A stretch of 64,000 nucleotides of DNA from Bradyrhizobium sp. U87765 SZCCT0048 (GCF_018131225.1 NZ_JAFCMM010000001.1:1302001-1366000); one strand, 5' to 3'. Shown: positions 36,477 to 45,438, counted from the stretch's first letter. Made by a program: numbers and translations. The notes: generated by a model not told the origin, from the letters alone.

Positions 36477-37733
36477 ATGGACGCGCGCGCCGGCGACGAC
36501 TGTCGTCATGTCGTGATCATTGGCACAGGCCAGGCCGGCTTCCAGGCCGCAGCCTCGCTGCGCGACAATGGCTTTGCCGGCACTATCCGCCTTGTCGGCG
36601 ACGAGGACGGCCTGCCCTATCAGCGACCGCCATTGTCGAAGGCCTACCTCGCGGGCACCACCGACCGCAGCACGCTGGCGCTGCGGCAGGCGGCGTTCTT
36701 CACTCAGGCGAACATCGACATCACCGCGGGCCGACGCGCCATCGCGATCGACCGCACCAGCCGGCAGGTCAGCCTCGATGATGGCATCGCGCTACCCTAC
36801 GACCATCTCGTGCTCGCCACCGGCACACGCAACCGCCGGCTCGCCGTGCCGGGCAGCGACCTCGACGGCGTTGCCTATCTCCGCACTGCGACCGAGGGCG
36901 ACTGGCTGCGCGGCCGCCTTGCCGGCGTCGAACGCGTGGTCATCGTCGGCGCCGGCTTCATCGGCCTCGAACTCACTGCGTTTGCCGCCGCACGCGGCTG
37001 CGCGGTAACGGTGCTGGAAGCCGCCGCACGGCCGATGGCGCGGGCGCTGTCCACCACCATGTCGTCGTTCTTCCAGCGCGCCCACGAGACCGCCGGCGTG
37101 CGGTTCGTGTTCGACGCCGCCGTCACACGTCTGATCGGTCCGAAGGGATATGTCACCGCGGTCGAGACGGCCGACGGCGTTCGCCATGCCGCCGACCTCG
37201 TGCTGGTTGGCATCGGCGTCGTCCCCAACATCGAACTCGCCGCCGACGCCGGCCTTGCCACCGACAACGGCATCGTCGTCGACGCCCATCTCGCGACGGA
37301 CGATCCGGCGATCTCGGCGATCGGCGACTGCGCGGCATTTCCACAACCGTTCGCGGATGGCCTGCGTGGCCGCATCGAGTCGGTGCAGAACGCCGTCGAT
37401 CACGCCCGCTGCGTCGCCGCGCGTCTTACCGGGGCGGCGCAGCCCTACGGCGCCGTACCGTGGTTCTGGAGCGACCAGGGCCCGCTGAAGCTGCAGATCG
37501 CGGGACTGCCCGCGCCGCACGACCATCATGTCGTGCGCGGCGACCCCGATAGCCGTGCCTTTTCGGTGTTCTGCTTCCGCGACGGACGGCTCGCGGGCGT
37601 CGAGTCCGTCAACAGGCCCGGCGATCACATGGTCGGCCGGCGGCTGCTCGGCACCGCTCTGACGCCCGCGCAGGCGGCGGATCCGACCTTCGATCTCAAG
37701 GCGCTGGCCAGCGCCAGGGCGGCCGCGGCATGA
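36477..37733 (+). CDS. FAD-dependent ferredoxin reductase (putidaredoxin-reductase type)
   Basis: A 418-residue NAD(P)H-dependent reductase. The FAD motif GTGQAGF is at 16-22, ATGTRNR near 114-120, the NADH motif GAGFIG at 158-163 and the second FAD motif AIGDCAAFP further on. The ATG at 36477 follows a GGGAGGG site. Size and motifs match PdR/HaPuR proteins that pass electrons from NADH to a [2Fe-2S] ferredoxin and on to a class I P450. The ferredoxin (39624) and P450 (38389) are encoded next to it, separated only by a MarR gene. It is therefore the first component of a complete three-part monooxygenase. Confidence 0.92.
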   Translation: MDARAGDDCRHVVIIGTGQAGFQAAASLRDNGFAGTIRLVGDEDGLPYQRPPLSKAYLAGTTDRSTLALRQAAFFTQANIDITAGRRAIAIDRTSRQVSLDDGIALPYDHLVLATGTRNRRLAVPGSDLDGVAYLRTATEGDWLRGRLAGVERVVIVGAGFIGLELTAFAAARGCAVTVLEAAARPMARALSTTMSSFFQRAHETAGVRFVFDAAVTRLIGPKGYVTAVETADGVRHAADLVLVGIGVVPNIELAADAGLATDNGIVVDAHLATDDPAISAIGDCAAFPQPFADGLRGRIESVQNAVDHARCVAARLTGAAQPYGAVPWFWSDQGPLKLQIAGLPAPHDHHVVRGDPDSRAFSVFCFRDGRLAGVESVNRPGDHMVGRRLLGTALTPAQAADPTFDLKALASARAAAA

Positions 37734-37741
37734 GCACGTCG

Positions 37742-38272
37742 TCAGTCCGCGGCATCCGGCTCGGCGAGGTCGACGACGGCGCCGAGATTGCCGTGAATGC
37801 GCAGCAGCAGCTTGATCAGCGTCTCCTGCTCGTCCTTGCGCAGGCAGGCCAACAGCCGCCGCTCGCGGTCGAGCGCCACGGCGATGACACCGTCATGGGT
37901 GGTGCGCCCCTTGGGCGTCAGCGAGATCGAGTGGCTGCGGCCATCCTGCGGATCGGTACGGATAATCACGAGATCGCGCTTCTGCAGCAGCGCCAGCGTC
38001 CGGCTCACCGGCCCCTTGTCGAAGCCGATGACATGGCAGATGCGCGACGCCGGGATGCCCGGCTCCAGCGCCAGCAGCGACAGGATCCGCCATTCCGTGA
38101 CGTTCACGCCGAAATGCTTCTGATAGTAGGTTGTGGCGCTACGCGACAGCTTGTTGGCGATGAAGGTGATCAGGGCCGGGACGTAGCGCTCGAGATCGAG
38201 CATCTCGCCGTTCCGGACCGCCTTCTGAACCGCGGCGGACCGCACTCCGCTCGCCGCCTTGTCCTTGGCCAT
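37742..38272 (-). CDS. MarR-family transcriptional regulator
   Basis: A 176-residue winged-helix regulator. The DNA-binding region includes NVTEWRILSLLALEPGIPASRICHVIGFDKGPVSRTLALLQKRDLV with the wing TDPQDGRSHSISLTPKG. The ATG at 38272 is preferred over one at 38338, which would add 22 non-conserved residues. It is convergent with the reductase gene (8 bases apart) and divergent from the P450 gene (116 bases between starts). It therefore sits in the middle of the P450 system and most likely represses it until an aromatic acid binds; MarR proteins commonly sense benzoate-like acids or their CoA esters. Confidence 0.9.
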   Translation of the reverse strand: MAKDKAASGVRSAAVQKAVRNGEMLDLERYVPALITFIANKLSRSATTYYQKHFGVNVTEWRILSLLALEPGIPASRICHVIGFDKGPVSRTLALLQKRDLVIIRTDPQDGRSHSISLTPKGRTTHDGVIAVALDRERRLLACLRKDEQETLIKLLLRIHGNLGAVVDLAEPDAAD

Positions 38273-38365
38273 GCTCTTGACTGTCCCTGCATCCAGGCCG
38301 CGCGCGGCGCCGCACATCGATCGTTTCACTGACCGCAAGAGATAGAGACACCGACCGGCGTTTTA

Positions 38366-38379
38366 CAAGACCAATCTTG
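38366..38379. promoter_or_regulatory. Inverted repeat just before the P450 gene
   Basis: CAAGA and TCTTG flank a 4-base centre (38366-38379). The right arm overlaps the start of the TTGGAGG ribosome-binding site of the P450 gene. It could be a MarR operator that also blocks early transcription. It does not share sequence with the repeat at 36379-36392. Confidence 0.4.
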
Positions 38380-38388
38380 GAGGCTTCC

Positions 38389-39627
38389 ATGGCCGCGACC
38401 ACCTCGTCCCCGACGCCGTCGACCGGCGCCCGTCCACCGTCGGCGGCGATTCCCCGCCTCGACATCGACCCGTTCTCGATCGCCTATTTCGACGATCCGT
38501 TCCCGGCACAGGAGGCGCTGCGGGACGCAGGACCCGTGGTCTATCTCGACACGTGGAACGTGCACGCGGTCGCCCGCTACAACGAGGTCCATGCGGTGCT
38601 CAACGACCCGCAGACCTTCTGTTCCAGCCGCGGCGTCGGCCTCAGCGACTTCGCCAGGGAGAAGCCGTGGCGGCCGCCGAGCCTGATCCTGGAGGCCGAC
38701 CCGCCGGCCCACACCCGCACGCGCGCGGTGCTCAACCGCGTATTGTCGCCAGCGGTGATGAAGCAGATCCGCGACAGCTTCGCCGCCGCCGCCGAGGCCA
38801 AGGCGGATGAGCTTGTCGCCAGAGGCAGTTTCGACGCCATCGCCGATTTCGCCGAAGCCTATCCGCTCTCGGTGTTTCCCGATGCGCTCGGCCTCAAGCA
38901 GGACGGGCGCGAGCACCTGCTGCCCTATGCGGGCCTCGTGTTCAACGCCTTCGGCCCGCCGAACGAGCTACGCCAGACCGCGATCGAGCGCTCCGCGCCA
39001 CACCAGGCTTACGTCCAGGAACAATGCCAGCGCGAGAACCTCGCCCCCGGCGGCTTCGGCGCCTGCATCCATGCCCGCGTCGATGTCGGCGACATCACCG
39101 CGGCCGAAGCGCCCCTGCTGGTGCGCTCGCTGCTCAGCGCAGGCCTCGACACCACCGTCAACGGCCTTGGCGCCGCGATCTACTGCCTCGCACGCTTCCC
39201 CGACCAGTGGGCGCGGCTGCGTGCCGATCCATCGCTGGCGCGCAATGCCTTCGAGGAAGCGGTGCGGCTGGAAAGTCCGGTGCAGACCTTCTTTCGCACC
39301 ACGACCCGTGACGTCGAACTCGGCGGCCTGACCATCGGCGAGGGCGAGAAGGTGCTGATGTTCCTCGGCGCCGCCAACCGCGACCCGCGCCGCTGGGATG
39401 CCCCCGACAGCTACGACATCACCCGCCGCACCAGCGGCCATGTCGGATTCGGCGGCGGCATCCACATGTGTGTCGGCCAGCTCGTCGCCCGTCTGGAGGG
39501 CGAAGTGATGCTGTCGGCGCTCGCGCGCCGCGTCGCCACCATCGAGATCACCGGGCCCGTGACGCGCCGCTACAACAACACGCTGCGCGGTCTCGAGCAC
39601 CTTCCCGTCACCTTCAAGCCGGCATGA
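38389..39627 (+). CDS. Cytochrome P450, CYP199A-like (4-methoxybenzoate demethylase type)
   Basis: A 412-residue bacterial class I P450. The haem motif FGGGIHMCVG places the thiolate at Cys361, the I-helix oxygen motif is SAGLDTTVNG, and the ExxR helix lies in EEAVRLESP. Long stretches match my memory of CYP199A2/A4 from Rhodopseudomonas palustris, including GVGLSDFAREKPWRPPSLIL and the IHMCVGQLVARLEGEVMLSA region. Those enzymes oxidatively demethylate para-methoxybenzoic acid and related para-substituted benzoates. The ATG at 38389 follows TTGGAGG; its TGA overlaps the ATG of the ferredoxin gene. Substrate is a strong inference, not proven. Confidence 0.93.
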   Translation: MAATTSSPTPSTGARPPSAAIPRLDIDPFSIAYFDDPFPAQEALRDAGPVVYLDTWNVHAVARYNEVHAVLNDPQTFCSSRGVGLSDFAREKPWRPPSLILEADPPAHTRTRAVLNRVLSPAVMKQIRDSFAAAAEAKADELVARGSFDAIADFAEAYPLSVFPDALGLKQDGREHLLPYAGLVFNAFGPPNELRQTAIERSAPHQAYVQEQCQRENLAPGGFGACIHARVDVGDITAAEAPLLVRSLLSAGLDTTVNGLGAAIYCLARFPDQWARLRADPSLARNAFEEAVRLESPVQTFFRTTTRDVELGGLTIGEGEKVLMFLGAANRDPRRWDAPDSYDITRRTSGHVGFGGGIHMCVGQLVARLEGEVMLSALARRVATIEITGPVTRRYNNTLRGLEHLPVTFKPA

Positions 39628-39962
39628 GCCCGACCGACATGACCACCATCACCTTCATTCATCCCGACGGCCACGCCCAGGCGGTGGACGCCACCGACGG
39701 CGAGAGCGCGATGCAGGCCGCGACCCGCGCCGGCATCGCCGAGATCGTCGCGGAGTGCGGCGGCAACGCGATGTGCGCGACCTGCCACGTCTATGTCGAC
39801 GACGCCTTCACCGATCGCGTCCCGCCGATCGGCGACGACGAGGATGCGCTGCTCGATGGCGCGGCTGCGGAACGGCTGCCGAGTAGTCGCCTCTCCTGCC
39901 AGCTCAAGATCGTCCCGGATCTCGCCGGGCTCGTGCTCCGCCTGCCCGATCGGCAGGTCTGA
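39624..39962 (+). CDS. [2Fe-2S] ferredoxin, putidaredoxin type (P450 partner)
   Basis: A 112-residue vertebrate-type ferredoxin. The cluster ligands are Cys45, Cys51, Cys54 and Cys92, in the pattern CGGNAMCATC and LSCQL, as in putidaredoxin and HaPux. The ATG at 39624 overlaps the stop of the P450 gene as ATGA; an in-frame ATG at 39639 (TTITFIHPDG) is the domain start and could also be used. It carries single electrons from the reductase at 36477 to the P450. Direct coupling to the P450 gene strongly supports a dedicated partner. Confidence 0.95.
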   Translation: MSPTDMTTITFIHPDGHAQAVDATDGESAMQAATRAGIAEIVAECGGNAMCATCHVYVDDAFTDRVPPIGDDEDALLDGAAAERLPSSRLSCQLKIVPDLAGLVLRLPDRQV

Positions 39963-40045
39963 CGCGCCCTCGCAGCAGGGCCGTCGTTTCCAACCTCCGG
40001 CGTCACGACCGGGGGATCACATCACCATCCCGAGGGAGATCTTTC

Positions 40046-41260
40046 ATGAACGTGTTGACACGATCGCTGGCGCTCGCGCTGTCCTGTGCGGCGCTGACGC
40101 CGGCTTATGCCGAAATCTCGGACAATGTCGTCCGCATCGGTGTCCTCAACGACATCTCCGGCGTGTTCCAGGACACCAACGGCATGGGCTCGGTCGAGGC
40201 CGCGCGCATGGCCGCCGAGGATTTCAACGGCGGCGGCAAGGCCATCAAGGTCGAGATTGTCTACGCCGATCATCAGAACAAGGCTGATGTCGGCACCGCG
40301 ATCGTGCGCAAGTGGCTTGATGTCGACAAGGTCGACGCCGTGGTCGACGTGCCGAACTCCGCCGTCGGCCTGGGCGTCAACGCGCTGCTGCGCGGCACAC
40401 CCATGACCCTGCTGGCGTCGTCGACCGCAAGCTCCGACCTCACCGGCAAGGATTGTTCACCCAACACCGTCCAGTGGGTCAACGACGCCTGGTCGACCGG
40501 CAACACCACCGCGGCGGCGATGATGCAGCGCGGCGGCAACGACTGGTACTTCCTCACGGTGAACTACGCCCTTGGACAGGGCATCGAGGCCGAAGCCACC
40601 AGCTATATCCAGAAGCATGGCGGCAAGGTGCTGGGCGCGAGCCGCCACCCACTCGGCACCTCGGACTTCGCCTCGCTGCTGCTGCAGGCGCAGGGATCCA
40701 GGGCCAAGGTGATCGGCCTCGCCAATGCCGGCGCCGACACCATCAATGCCGTCAAGCAAGCCGGCGAGTTCGGTCTCAAGGACGGCGGCCAGTCGCTGGT
40801 CGCGTTCCTGCTGTTCATCAACGACGTCCATGGTATGGGACTGAAGGCGGCCCAGGGCCTGTTGCTCACCGAGGCGTTCTACTGGGACATGAATGACGAT
40901 ACCCGTGCGTTCGCCAGACGCTTCGCCCAGCGGCCGGGGATGAACGGCAAGATGCCAAGCGGCAACCAGGCTGGCGTCTATGCCTCCACCCTCGCCTATC
41001 TCAACGCTGTGGCGGCGACTGGCAGCGACGACGCCAAGATCGTCGTGCCGCAGATGAAGACCTTCAAGGGCACCGACAAGCTGTTCGGCGAACTGGCGAT
41101 CCGCCAGGACGGACGAGTGATCCATCCAGTCCATCTGTTCGAGGTCAAGAAGCCGGAGGAGTCGAAGTACCCCTACGACTACTACAAGCTGATCTCGACC
41201 ATTCCCGCTGACAAGGCGTTCCGGCCGATCGCCGAAGGCGGCTGCCCGATGATCAAGTGA
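40046..41260 (+). CDS. ABC transporter solute-binding protein, LivK type (lone copy)
   Basis: A 404-residue periplasmic protein with a Sec signal peptide (LTRSLALALSCAALTPAYA, cleavage near residue 22). The mature part shows the type I binding fold of Liv proteins, e.g. IGVLNDISGVFQDTNGMGSVEAARMAAEDF and DWYFLTVNYALGQGIEAEA. Such sequences occur in aromatic-acid-binding proteins of Rhodopseudomonas. GAGGGAG lies 8-14 bases before the ATG. It lies 83 bases after the ferredoxin, so it may be part of the P450 transcript and bind the P450 substrate. It has no adjacent permease on its strand and probably uses the Liv components at 42-45 kb. Confidence 0.9.
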   Translation: MNVLTRSLALALSCAALTPAYAEISDNVVRIGVLNDISGVFQDTNGMGSVEAARMAAEDFNGGGKAIKVEIVYADHQNKADVGTAIVRKWLDVDKVDAVVDVPNSAVGLGVNALLRGTPMTLLASSTASSDLTGKDCSPNTVQWVNDAWSTGNTTAAAMMQRGGNDWYFLTVNYALGQGIEAEATSYIQKHGGKVLGASRHPLGTSDFASLLLQAQGSRAKVIGLANAGADTINAVKQAGEFGLKDGGQSLVAFLLFINDVHGMGLKAAQGLLLTEAFYWDMNDDTRAFARRFAQRPGMNGKMPSGNQAGVYASTLAYLNAVAATGSDDAKIVVPQMKTFKGTDKLFGELAIRQDGRVIHPVHLFEVKKPEESKYPYDYYKLISTIPADKAFRPIAEGGCPMIK

Positions 41261-41266
41261 CGATGC

Positions 41267-41292
41267 GAGGGCGCGGCGAATGCTGCGCCCTC
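41267..41292. terminator. Hairpin between convergent SBP and BKACE genes
   Basis: GAGGGCGC (41267-41274) pairs with GCGCCCTC (41285-41292) around a 10-base loop. It starts 7 bases after the binding-protein stop and covers the stop codon region of the convergent gene. Confidence 0.55.
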
Positions 41293-42127
41293 ACGCCGGA
41301 CGACCGAGCAACCTCAGCGTCTCCTCGCGCGACGCCGGAGGACGCCGCAGGCCGGCGACCGCGGCCTGCACGTTCGTCACCCGCTCGCTATTACTGCCCG
41401 CCTGGCTGCCGTCGGCATTGAAAAAACTGTTTTCAAAACCGACACGGCAGTGGCCGCCGAGCGCGGCGGCCGCGACCAGCGATGCGGTCTCGGCACGCCC
41501 GAACGCACACACCCACCAGTCGAACCGGCCTGTGCCGCCGTGTTCGCCCAGCCGCGTGACGAACGGCGCAAGCTCCGAGGGATCGCTCTCCTGGCCCGCG
41601 ACATAGCGGCCGAGCGGAAAGATCAGCGAGTGCCGCGCGCCGGGCACGATCCCCCGGCCGATCAGGTCGAGCAGCCAGTCGAGCTCGGCGACAGCATAGA
41701 CGATGTGCTGGACGGCGATGCCGCTGCGGTGGGCCCAGCCGTAGAACTCGGCGGCCGCCGCCTCCGCCGCACTGTCGGGGATCAATTCCTTCGGCGCGAT
41801 GCTCACGGCCTGCGGCATCACCGCGCGCACGGTCGCCATCTGCTCGTGTGGCTTGAAGATACCAACGGCTTCAGTGGTGATCTGGACAACCATGTCCGGC
41901 CCGGCCGTCCGCCGCACGGCCTCGGTCGCCGCGAGATAGCGCGCGGCATCGAGCGTATGCCGTCCCGCGTCGTCGCGCACATGCAGGTGCAGCGCCTGTG
42001 CGCCGGCGGCGCGGCAGGCCGCAGCTTCGGCCGCGATCGCCGCGATGGTGATCGGCAGGTGGGGATGGTCGGCCGGCAATTTACGGGCGCCGTTGGGCGC
42101 GACCATGGTGGCGAGCGAGTTGGTCAT
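41291..42127 (-). CDS. Beta-keto acid cleavage enzyme family protein (BKACE, DUF849)
   Basis: A 278-residue TIM-barrel protein. BKACE hallmarks are APNGARK (10-16), HPHLPIT (21-27) and the metal-binding H-x-H in ALHLHVRD (His47 and His49). The family, which includes 3-keto-5-aminohexanoate cleavage enzyme, converts a beta-keto acid and acetyl-CoA to acetoacetate and a CoA ester. The gene is the last of a minus-strand set starting with a Liv binding protein, only 4 bases after livF. A direct link between uptake and cleavage of the same or a derived beta-keto acid is therefore likely. Confidence 0.88.
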   Translation of the reverse strand: MTNSLATMVAPNGARKLPADHPHLPITIAAIAAEAAACRAAGAQALHLHVRDDAGRHTLDAARYLAATEAVRRTAGPDMVVQITTEAVGIFKPHEQMATVRAVMPQAVSIAPKELIPDSAAEAAAAEFYGWAHRSGIAVQHIVYAVAELDWLLDLIGRGIVPGARHSLIFPLGRYVAGQESDPSELAPFVTRLGEHGGTGRFDWWVCAFGRAETASLVAAAALGGHCRVGFENSFFNADGSQAGSNSERVTNVQAAVAGLRRPPASREETLRLLGRPA

Positions 42128-42131
42128 GTCT

Positions 42132-42848
42132 CTACTTGAGCCCGAAATACGCCCGGCGCAAGGCATCGTTGTCCGTCATCTCGGCAACGGTGCCGGAGAA
42201 GCGGATGCGACCGCCTTCGAGCACGAACACCCGCGTCGCGATGTCCAGGAACGAGATGTTCTGCTCGGCGATGAGCAATGCGATGCCATGCTGGCGCAGG
42301 TCGCCGAGAATGCGGATCACCTCCTTGACGAACAACGGCGACAACCCCGCCGACGGCTCGTCCATCACCAGCAGCTTCGGCTCGGCGGCAAGCGCCTTGG
42401 CGATCCCCAGCATCTTGCGTTGACCGCCCGACAGGCTGGACGCCGGTGCGCGGCGCTTGTCACGCAGCACCGGAAACAGCCCGTAGAGCTCGTCGACCCG
42501 CGCGCCGGGATCGGGATGGCCCAGCGCCTGGGCTCCGACGCGGATGTTTTCCTCGATCGAGAGATCGGGAAACACGCCGAGCTCGGACATATAGGTCATG
42601 CCGAGCCGCATGCGGTCGCTGGAGCGCATCCGCGTCACCTCGGTGGACGCGAGATCGATGCGACCGTGGCGTACCGGCACCAGCCCGACGAGAGACTTCA
42701 GGAACGTGGTCTTGCCCGCACCGTTGGCGCCGAGCAGCAGCACGGTCTCGCCGGGCCGGACGTCGAGATCGACGCCCCACAGCACCTGCATGGTGCCGTA
42801 GCCGGCATCGATGCCGTGCGCCTGCATCAGCGGCGTCTCAGGCAGCAT
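42132..42848 (-). CDS. livF: Liv-type ABC transporter ATPase, LivF
   Basis: A 238-residue ATPase. Walker A is GANGAGKT, the signature SSLSGGQRKMLGIAKAL and Walker B LLVMDEPSAGLSP. The start overlaps the end of livG by 11 bases. Together with LivG, LivM and LivH encoded upstream it forms a full importer, and the BKACE gene follows 4 bases downstream. The signature KMLGIAKAL differs from the usual QQMLAIARAL of LivF but keeps the essential LSGGQ. Confidence 0.92.
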   Translation of the reverse strand: MLPETPLMQAHGIDAGYGTMQVLWGVDLDVRPGETVLLLGANGAGKTTFLKSLVGLVPVRHGRIDLASTEVTRMRSSDRMRLGMTYMSELGVFPDLSIEENIRVGAQALGHPDPGARVDELYGLFPVLRDKRRAPASSLSGGQRKMLGIAKALAAEPKLLVMDEPSAGLSPLFVKEVIRILGDLRQHGIALLIAEQNISFLDIATRVFVLEGGRIRFSGTVAEMTDNDALRRAYFGLK

Positions 42849-43572
42849 GCTGGCCTCCCAGAAACACCTCGATCACCTGCGGCACCTGGACCGCGACCGC
42901 CAGCTTGCCCTCGAAGATCTCACGGCCGGCGTTCATGACTATGACACGGTCGGTGACATGCTCGATAAACCCCATCAGGTGTTCGACCACGATGATCGCC
43001 ACACCGTTCCTGGCCAGCGCCTTGATCTTGTCCGAGATCCAGTCGAGTTCGGTGGGATTGAGGCCCGCCGCCAATTCGTCGAGCAGCAGCAGCTTCGGCC
43101 GCGTCGCCAGCGCCCGGACGAGATCCAGCATCTTCTGCTGCACACTGTTGAGTTCGCTCGCCGGTCGGGCGGTAAAGGCCGCCAGATGATAGTCCTCGAG
43201 CAGGTCGTTGATGTTGTGTGCCGCCCCACCCGACCGCTGGCCATAGGCGAGCGCGACCTCGACATTCTGGCGCACCGTCAGCGACAGGAATGGCTTGGGA
43301 ACCTGAAAGGTGCGGTTGATGCCACGGCGCACGAGGCGGTGCGAAGCGATCCCGCCGATCGAGGCGCCGTCGAACATCGCCTCCCCGCCGTCTGGCCGAT
43401 AGAGACCGGAGATGACATTGATGGCCGTGGTCTTGCCGGAGCCGTTCGGGCCGACAAGGCCGAGAATCTCGCCGGCGGCGACATGAAAGCTCAGGCCGTC
43501 GAGCGCATGGAAGCCGCCGAAGCGCTTGATCAGACCGGAGACATCGAGAATGCGCGCACCGTCAGGGGACAT
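42838..43572 (-). CDS. livG: Liv-type ABC transporter ATPase, LivG
   Basis: A 244-residue ATPase. Walker A is GPNGSGKTT, the switch region shows GINRTFQVPKPF, and the Walker B region reads KLLLLDELAAGLNPTE. The Walker B glutamate is preserved as DE, but the following residue is Leu instead of the usual Pro. The signature segment is NSVQQKMLDLVRAL, the relaxed form seen in LivG. Overlaps by 11 bases with both livM upstream and livF downstream, so translation is coupled along the operon. Confidence 0.92.
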   Translation of the reverse strand: MSPDGARILDVSGLIKRFGGFHALDGLSFHVAAGEILGLVGPNGSGKTTAINVISGLYRPDGGEAMFDGASIGGIASHRLVRRGINRTFQVPKPFLSLTVRQNVEVALAYGQRSGGAAHNINDLLEDYHLAAFTARPASELNSVQQKMLDLVRALATRPKLLLLDELAAGLNPTELDWISDKIKALARNGVAIIVVEHLMGFIEHVTDRVIVMNAGREIFEGKLAVAVQVPQVIEVFLGGQHAA

Positions 43573-44485
43573 GCCAGCCTCGGCGGGTTGCGAGCGAGGC
43601 GAGCCCCGCGGGCAGGAACAGCACCAGCCCCATGATCAGAAGGCCGTAGATCAGCTGGAAATACTGCGGCGTCGTGAAACCGATGACATTGTAGACGCCA
43701 TAGAGAATGATCACGCCGACGATCGGCCCGACGATGGTGGCGACGCCGCCAAACAGCGCGAACACAATGGCGAAGATGCTGAACTCGGAGCTGAACACAT
43801 TGTCGGGATAGAACACCGACACGTACCAGGCGAACGCTCCGCCGGCGAAACCCGCGACCACGGCGGCGAGCAGCCAGGCGATCACCCGCATCCGCACCAC
43901 CGGAACGCCAGCCATCGCCGCACTGACCGGATCCTCGCGCACCGCCTGCAACGCGAGGCCGAAACTGGAGTTCTTCAGAAACACCACGACGCCAAGGGTC
44001 GCTGCCAGCAGAACCAGAGCAATGACATAGGCCATGGATGGATTGAAGGTCCCGGTCAGCGACACGCCATAGGGGCCGCGGGTGATCGTCTCCAGCGCCG
44101 GGTTGGCGACGAAATGCAGCACCGCGAGCGCCGCGGCGAGGTTGGCAATCGAGAAGTAGGCCCCGGACAGCCGCAGCAGCGGCGTCAACAGCAGCGCCAG
44201 CAGCAGCGCCACGACACCCGCAGCCAGCACCGCGATCACGGCAGGCGCCTGCAGGTGCATCACCATGATGGCAAAGCCGTAGGCCCCGGCGCCGAAGAAG
44301 CCGACATAGCCGAACGGCAGATAGCCGGTGAAGCCATAGATGATGTTCACCCCCTGGGCGAGAACCAGGAAGATGACAAAATTAAACAGCAGCAGATGGT
44401 TGTCGTAGACCGACGGAAGCACGGCGAACACCGCGATCAGCGGCGCGACGATCAAGAGCAGGTGGCGAACGGCGTTAGGCAACAC
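43562..44485 (-). CDS. livM: Liv-type ABC transporter permease, LivM
   Basis: A 307-residue membrane protein with about 8-9 hydrophobic segments. The LivM hallmark GVNIIYGFTGYLPFGYVGFFGAGAYG is near the N-terminus, and the EAA-like loop reads SSFGLALQAVREDPVSAAMAGVPV. It partners with LivH, whose coding region it overlaps by 11 bases. Unlike the first Liv set of the window, LivM here is not fused to LivG. Confidence 0.92.
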   Translation of the reverse strand: MLPNAVRHLLLIVAPLIAVFAVLPSVYDNHLLLFNFVIFLVLAQGVNIIYGFTGYLPFGYVGFFGAGAYGFAIMVMHLQAPAVIAVLAAGVVALLLALLLTPLLRLSGAYFSIANLAAALAVLHFVANPALETITRGPYGVSLTGTFNPSMAYVIALVLLAATLGVVVFLKNSSFGLALQAVREDPVSAAMAGVPVVRMRVIAWLLAAVVAGFAGGAFAWYVSVFYPDNVFSSEFSIFAIVFALFGGVATIVGPIVGVIILYGVYNVIGFTTPQYFQLIYGLLIMGLVLFLPAGLASLATRRGWHVP

Positions 44486-45395
44486 GCACCCGCCTTCCGA
44501 GCAGACCGCTCGGCCGCAGCAGAAGGATCGCGATCAGCAGCACATAGGGCAGCAGGTCCGCCCACGAACTGAGGTAGGTCTGCACGAACATGTAGGATAC
44601 GCCATAGATGATGCCGCCGAGCGCGGTGCCCAGCGGGTTGCCGAGCGAGCCCAGCACCACGACGACGAACGAGGTGACGGTGGCGTCGACGCCGAACGCC
44701 GGGGTGAACGAGCCGAACATGAACGGCGCGAACACGCCGGCGATGGCGGCGAGCCCGAGGCCGATGCCGAAGGCCGCCGCCGAGACGCGATCGACGTCGA
44801 TGCCCGACGCCAGCGCCTCGTCGCGGCGCGACATCACGGCCCGCGTCAGGGTGCCGAGCCGGCTGCGGTAGAGATAGAGGTAGACCAGCAGGATGCAGAC
44901 GAGGCTGGTCACGGCCGCAGCCATCCAGGATGCGGGAAACGACTGGCCGAACAGCTCGAGCGGACCGGTGTCGACGTCGCCGCCGAGCACCCGGGCGCGC
45001 AGCGCCGCGACGCTGCGGCCAAGCTCGCGGCTCTGAATCGAGCGCTCGCTGGTACCGAAGCCGATGGTCATCACCGCTTCGATCACCTGAGACAGCCCGA
45101 AGAACAGGATGATCGACAGCATCTCCGGATCCTTGGCGCGCTGCAGCCGCGGCACTAGCACATGGTACAGCAGCAGGCCGCCGATCAGGAAGGTGACGAA
45201 GGCGAGCGGCACCGCGTACAGAGGATCGAAACCACCGAGCGTTACCACGCCGAAGGCGATGAACGCGCCCAGCATCAGGAAGTCGCCATGCGCAAGGTTG
45301 ACGATGCGCATGACGCCGAACACGAGATTGAGGCCGATCCCGACCAGGCTGAAGTACAGCCCGAACAGGACGCCCGCGATCAGTGGATACAGCAT
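44475..45395 (-). CDS. livH: Liv-type ABC transporter permease, LivH
   Basis: A 306-residue membrane protein. The LivH hallmark LVGIGLNLVFGVMRIVNLAHGDFLMLGAF is at residues 16-44, and the C-terminus ends LLLRPSGLLGRR. The ATG at 45395 gives the normal family N-terminus (LYPLIAGVLFGLYFSL); longer in-frame forms to 45479 would overlap the upstream binding-protein gene. It is the first permease gene after the binding protein, 43 bases downstream. Confidence 0.92.
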   Translation of the reverse strand: MLYPLIAGVLFGLYFSLVGIGLNLVFGVMRIVNLAHGDFLMLGAFIAFGVVTLGGFDPLYAVPLAFVTFLIGGLLLYHVLVPRLQRAKDPEMLSIILFFGLSQVIEAVMTIGFGTSERSIQSRELGRSVAALRARVLGGDVDTGPLELFGQSFPASWMAAAVTSLVCILLVYLYLYRSRLGTLTRAVMSRRDEALASGIDVDRVSAAAFGIGLGLAAIAGVFAPFMFGSFTPAFGVDATVTSFVVVVLGSLGNPLGTALGGIIYGVSYMFVQTYLSSWADLLPYVLLIAILLLRPSGLLGRRVRVA

Positions 45396-45438
45396 CGCCG
45401 ACGTCCCCCGCAGATCGAAGCCGCTCGCCTGACTGCGA

